Shown here in pieces: positions 14,377 to 16,392 of a stretch of DNA of 16,392 nt. The position numbers were made by a program, and so were the translations under genes. The stretch's first letter is position 1. Each line of letters starts with the position of its first letter. The DNA lies in the NCBI GenBank assembly GCA_026388345.1, contig JAPLJY010000129.1, positions 1-16,392 on the forward strand, given 5' to 3'. Source of the stretch: Deltaproteobacteria bacterium (GTDB lineage Bacteria > Desulfobacterota > Syntrophia > Syntrophales > UBA5619). The notes under the pieces were generated by a model, which had not been told where the DNA came from, did not search any database, and saw only the letters and a program-made list of their open reading frames with translations.

Positions 14377-15999
14377 CTATACCGTCGTCGGTTCTTTAAA
14401 GGTCCCGTAAACTTTCTTCAGGGTTTCGATGATTTCGCCGATGGTCGCCTTTGCCTTCAACGGCTCGAACAGATAAGGAATGAGATTGTCGCCGCGGCCG
14501 GCAGCCGACTCAAGCTGTTCCAAGGCGCTCTCCACCTTCCCCTGGTCGCGATTCTCTTTAACGGCCTTCAGCCGCTGAAGCTGATGGTTGATCGTCTCAG
14601 GATCCGACTTGTAAACCTCCAGGTCTCTCTCTTCTTCCTTGACCTTGAACTTGTTCACCCCGACCAGAACCTTCTCCCCGGAACTGATCCTCTTCTGAAT
14701 CGCATAGCTCTGCCGGGCCAGCTCCCGCTGAATGGAGCCGCTCTCGATCAGCTTCACGATCCCGCCGTCGTTCTCAATCTTTCCGATGATTTCCCCGATC
14801 TTGGCCTCCATCTCATCGGTTAGATTTTCAACATAGTAGGACCCGCCCAGTGGATCGACCACATCGGCCACCCCCGTCTCGTTGGCCAGGATCTGCTGCA
14901 CCCGCAGAGAAGTCCGGATCGCAAGATCCGAGGGAATCGCATAAACCTCATCGAAACAGGCCAGGTTGAGCGACCTCGTTCCTGAAAAAACCGCCGCCAT
15001 GGCATAGATCGTCTCCCGGGCAATGTTGTTCAAAGGCTGCTCGGCCGTCAGACCGCCGCCCATCCCGCCGGTGGAAAACCGGAATTGGAGCGATCGCTTA
15101 TCCTGGGCGCCATATTTCTCCTTCATCAGTTTCGCCCAGTATCGTCGCGCCGCCCGGAGCCGTGTAATATCCTCGAAGAAGTTGAAATTACGCCCGCCGA
15201 TTGGCAGATGGAACGAGAACAGCGGGGCAATCTCGTCAATCTTGGAGCCCCGCTTCAGGACTTCCCGGATATAGACCTCCGCGAACGAGATAGCCAGGGC
15301 GACCGACTGCACCGTGTCGGCCCCATATTCCATGATATGCGTCCCGGAGACGCTGATCGCGTTGAAACGCGGAATTTCCTTGTTGCAATATTCTACCAGA
15401 TCGCCCACCAGCTTGATCGAAGGTTCCGGGGGGAAGATCCATGTCCCGCGGGCGATATACTCCTTCAGGATATCGTTCTGGATTGTTCCCCGCAGACGCT
15501 TCGCTTCCACCCCCTGTTTCTGCGCCACCAGGACATACATCGCCAGGATGATCGGCGCCGTTGCGTTGATGGTAAACGACGTCGAGATCTGATCCAGCGC
15601 AATGCCGTCGAAAATCCGCTCAAAATCCTCCAGGGAGTCCACCGCAACACCTAACTTGCCGACGTCGTCCTCCGCCAGGGGCATATCGGAATCCAGACCG
15701 ATCTGCGTTGGCAGATCAAAAGCCAGGCTCAACCCCGTCTGACCATTTTTGAGCAGATACTTGAAGCGCTCGTTGGTGCTATCCGAGGTCGACTGGCCCG
15801 AATACTGCCGCATCGTCCACAGGGAGCTCCGGTACATCGTCGAGTAGACGCCCCGCGTAAAGGGGTATTCCCCGGGATCATTGAGCTTCTCCTTATAATC
15901 GAAGTCCGGCAGATCCTCCGGCCCATAAAAACATTTCACCGGCGTCCCCAGGATGGAAACCACGGGACGAACCTCTGTCTCACCCGTTTTTTTCGCCAT
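14377..15999 (-). CDS. Acyl-CoA mutase large (catalytic) subunit, divergent methylmalonyl-CoA mutase relative
   Basis: This 540-residue TIM-barrel subunit carries out B12-radical carbon-skeleton rearrangement of an acyl-CoA. Family hallmarks are WTMRQYSG, GQTGLSLAFDLPTQIG, TINATAPI, GTIQNDILKEYIARGTWIFP and DPLGGSYYVENLT. The residues equivalent to Tyr89 and Arg207 of the Propionibacterium enzyme are kept (Y66, R184), which favours a substrate with a free carboxylate over isobutyryl- or hydroxyisobutyryl-CoA. Several otherwise conserved active-site stretches differ: SGYH is SGTH (T220), the HSQTSG loop is STGGMG (about 309-314), and SLHTNSxDEA is SLNLACFDEV (343-352). The ATG at 15997-15999 follows GGAGAAGGAAC; an in-frame GTG at 16014 lies before that site. 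It could be a true methylmalonyl-CoA mutase or a mutase for another dicarboxylyl-CoA. Confidence 0.88.
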   Translation of the reverse strand: MAKKTGETEVRPVVSILGTPVKCFYGPEDLPDFDYKEKLNDPGEYPFTRGVYSTMYRSSLWTMRQYSGQSTSDSTNERFKYLLKNGQTGLSLAFDLPTQIGLDSDMPLAEDDVGKLGVAVDSLEDFERIFDGIALDQISTSFTINATAPIILAMYVLVAQKQGVEAKRLRGTIQNDILKEYIARGTWIFPPEPSIKLVGDLVEYCNKEIPRFNAISVSGTHIMEYGADTVQSVALAISFAEVYIREVLKRGSKIDEIAPLFSFHLPIGGRNFNFFEDITRLRAARRYWAKLMKEKYGAQDKRSLQFRFSTGGMGGGLTAEQPLNNIARETIYAMAAVFSGTRSLNLACFDEVYAIPSDLAIRTSLRVQQILANETGVADVVDPLGGSYYVENLTDEMEAKIGEIIGKIENDGGIVKLIESGSIQRELARQSYAIQKRISSGEKVLVGVNKFKVKEEERDLEVYKSDPETINHQLQRLKAVKENRDQGKVESALEQLESAAGRGDNLIPYLFEPLKAKATIGEIIETLKKVYGTFKEPTTV

Positions 16000-16014
16000 G
16001 TTCCTTCTCCTCAC

Positions 16015-16392
16015 TCATGCCGGATGTTCGGCGCCGATCTCCTCCAATTCAATCAAAACGCCGTTGGTGCTCTTCGGGTTCAAAAACGCAATGATACGTC
16101 CATCCTGGGTCTTGCGCGGCGTCTTGTTGAGAAGTTCAACCCCCAGGGATTCATAGTGGCGCAGAGCCGCCTCAACATTTTCAACCCCCAGGCAGATGTG
16201 ATGGATCCCCTCCCCCCGCTTCTGGATAAATTTCGCCGCCGGGCTCGACGTATCCATCGGCTCGATCAGCTCGATGGTGCAGCCGTCCACCGGGAAAAAG
16301 GCGATCTTCGTCTTGATCACATCCGATTCGTACACCTTCTCCAGCGGAATCCCCAGGAGATCCTTAAAAATATGAATCGACTTCTCAATGTT
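16015..16392 (-). CDS. Methylmalonyl-CoA epimerase-like protein (VOC fold), 5'-partial
   Basis: The frame is open to the right edge, so the N-terminus is missing. The visible 125 residues match methylmalonyl-CoA epimerase: a KIAFFPVDGCTIELIEP strand pair, AAKFIQKRGEGIHHICLGV with a metal-ligand histidine, IIAFLNPKSTNGVLIELEE with the terminal ligand glutamate. The enzyme interconverts the two epimers of methylmalonyl-CoA, or of a similar 2-substituted malonyl-type CoA ester, so that the mutase sees the right one. A GTG at 16333-16335 is inside the domain and is not the start. Its TGA is 15 bases from the mutase ATG, and the mutase ribosome site lies in that gap, so the two are one operon. By name alone it supports the methylmalonyl-CoA reading of the cluster. 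Confidence 0.9.
   Translation of the reverse strand, partial: NIEKSIHIFKDLLGIPLEKVYESDVIKTKIAFFPVDGCTIELIEPMDTSSPAAKFIQKRGEGIHHICLGVENVEAALRHYESLGVELLNKTPRKTQDGRIIAFLNPKSTNGVLIELEEIGAEHPA

Noticed and set aside
13083..14823. Long + strand open frames opposite the CoA-transferase and mutase genes
   Set aside because: Antisense shadows of well-conserved genes; no domain pattern and no ribosome site supporting them.
14377..15999. Assignment as isobutyryl-CoA or 2-hydroxyisobutyryl-CoA mutase
   Set aside because: Those enzymes have Phe or Ile and Gln at the Tyr89 and Arg207 positions, and the hydroxyisobutyryl enzyme has an extra Asp in the LSxAFD region; here Tyr, Arg and Ala are present.
1..16392. 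CRISPR array, tRNA, rRNA, insertion sequence or prophage genes
   Set aside because: I looked for regular repeats, tRNA-like arms and transposase or integrase motifs on both strands and saw none; the excisionase-type HTH protein alone does not make a mobile element.

Overview
The window looks like a chromosomal segment of an anaerobic deltaproteobacterium (Desulfobacterota), perhaps a syntroph of the Syntrophobacterales type. The evidence is moderately high GC, a split B12-dependent acyl-CoA mutase with an epimerase, a DctPQM-type TRAP transporter, a small bacterial ferredoxin, a COG1237-type metallo-hydrolase, and long multi-sensor signalling proteins. The assignment rests on gene content and style only; there is no rRNA or marker gene. 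Apart from the truncated receiver gene at the left edge and one pseudogene fragment, all genes lie on the minus strand.

Left part (1-5821), loosely linked genes: the C-terminal receiver domain of a probable hybrid histidine kinase (+ strand, cut by the edge); a small excisionase-type HTH protein whose start is problematic; a four-cysteine small protein; an EamA/DMT permease; an MBL-fold hydrolase; and an 821-residue PAS-GAF-PAS-GAF-GGDEF diguanylate cyclase. A 3'-terminal fragment of a GNAT acetyltransferase gene survives on the + strand between the hydrolase and the cyclase. A gene-poor stretch of about 530 bp (5822-6351) follows. It holds a doubtful ORF, a repeat-like segment and a perfect 15-bp hairpin.

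Middle (6352-11040), one probable transcription unit read leftwards from a good sigma-70-type promoter at 10986-11015: nitroreductase-family flavoprotein, an unrecognised 152-residue protein, a possible 36-residue ORF, a 2[4Fe-4S] ferredoxin, then TRAP small permease, large permease and periplasmic binding protein. A perfect 17-bp palindrome just downstream of the -10 box and a 9-bp direct repeat just upstream of the -35 box suggest both repression and activation.

Right part (11108-16392), a CoA-thioester cluster read leftwards: methylmalonyl-CoA-epimerase-like protein (cut by the right edge), mutase large subunit, mutase B12-binding subunit, a family I CoA-transferase of the acetyl-CoA hydrolase type, and a family III (CaiB/BaiF) CoA-transferase. 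On its face this is a propionyl-CoA/methylmalonyl-CoA/succinyl-CoA module. However, the mutase large subunit departs from the classical enzyme in several active-site loops, and the family I transferase has proline where the family has its catalytic glutamate. The cluster may therefore act on another dicarboxylyl-CoA. One possible reading, which is inference only, is that the TRAP system imports a carboxylate, the CaiB-type enzyme activates it, and the mutase and epimerase rearrange it.
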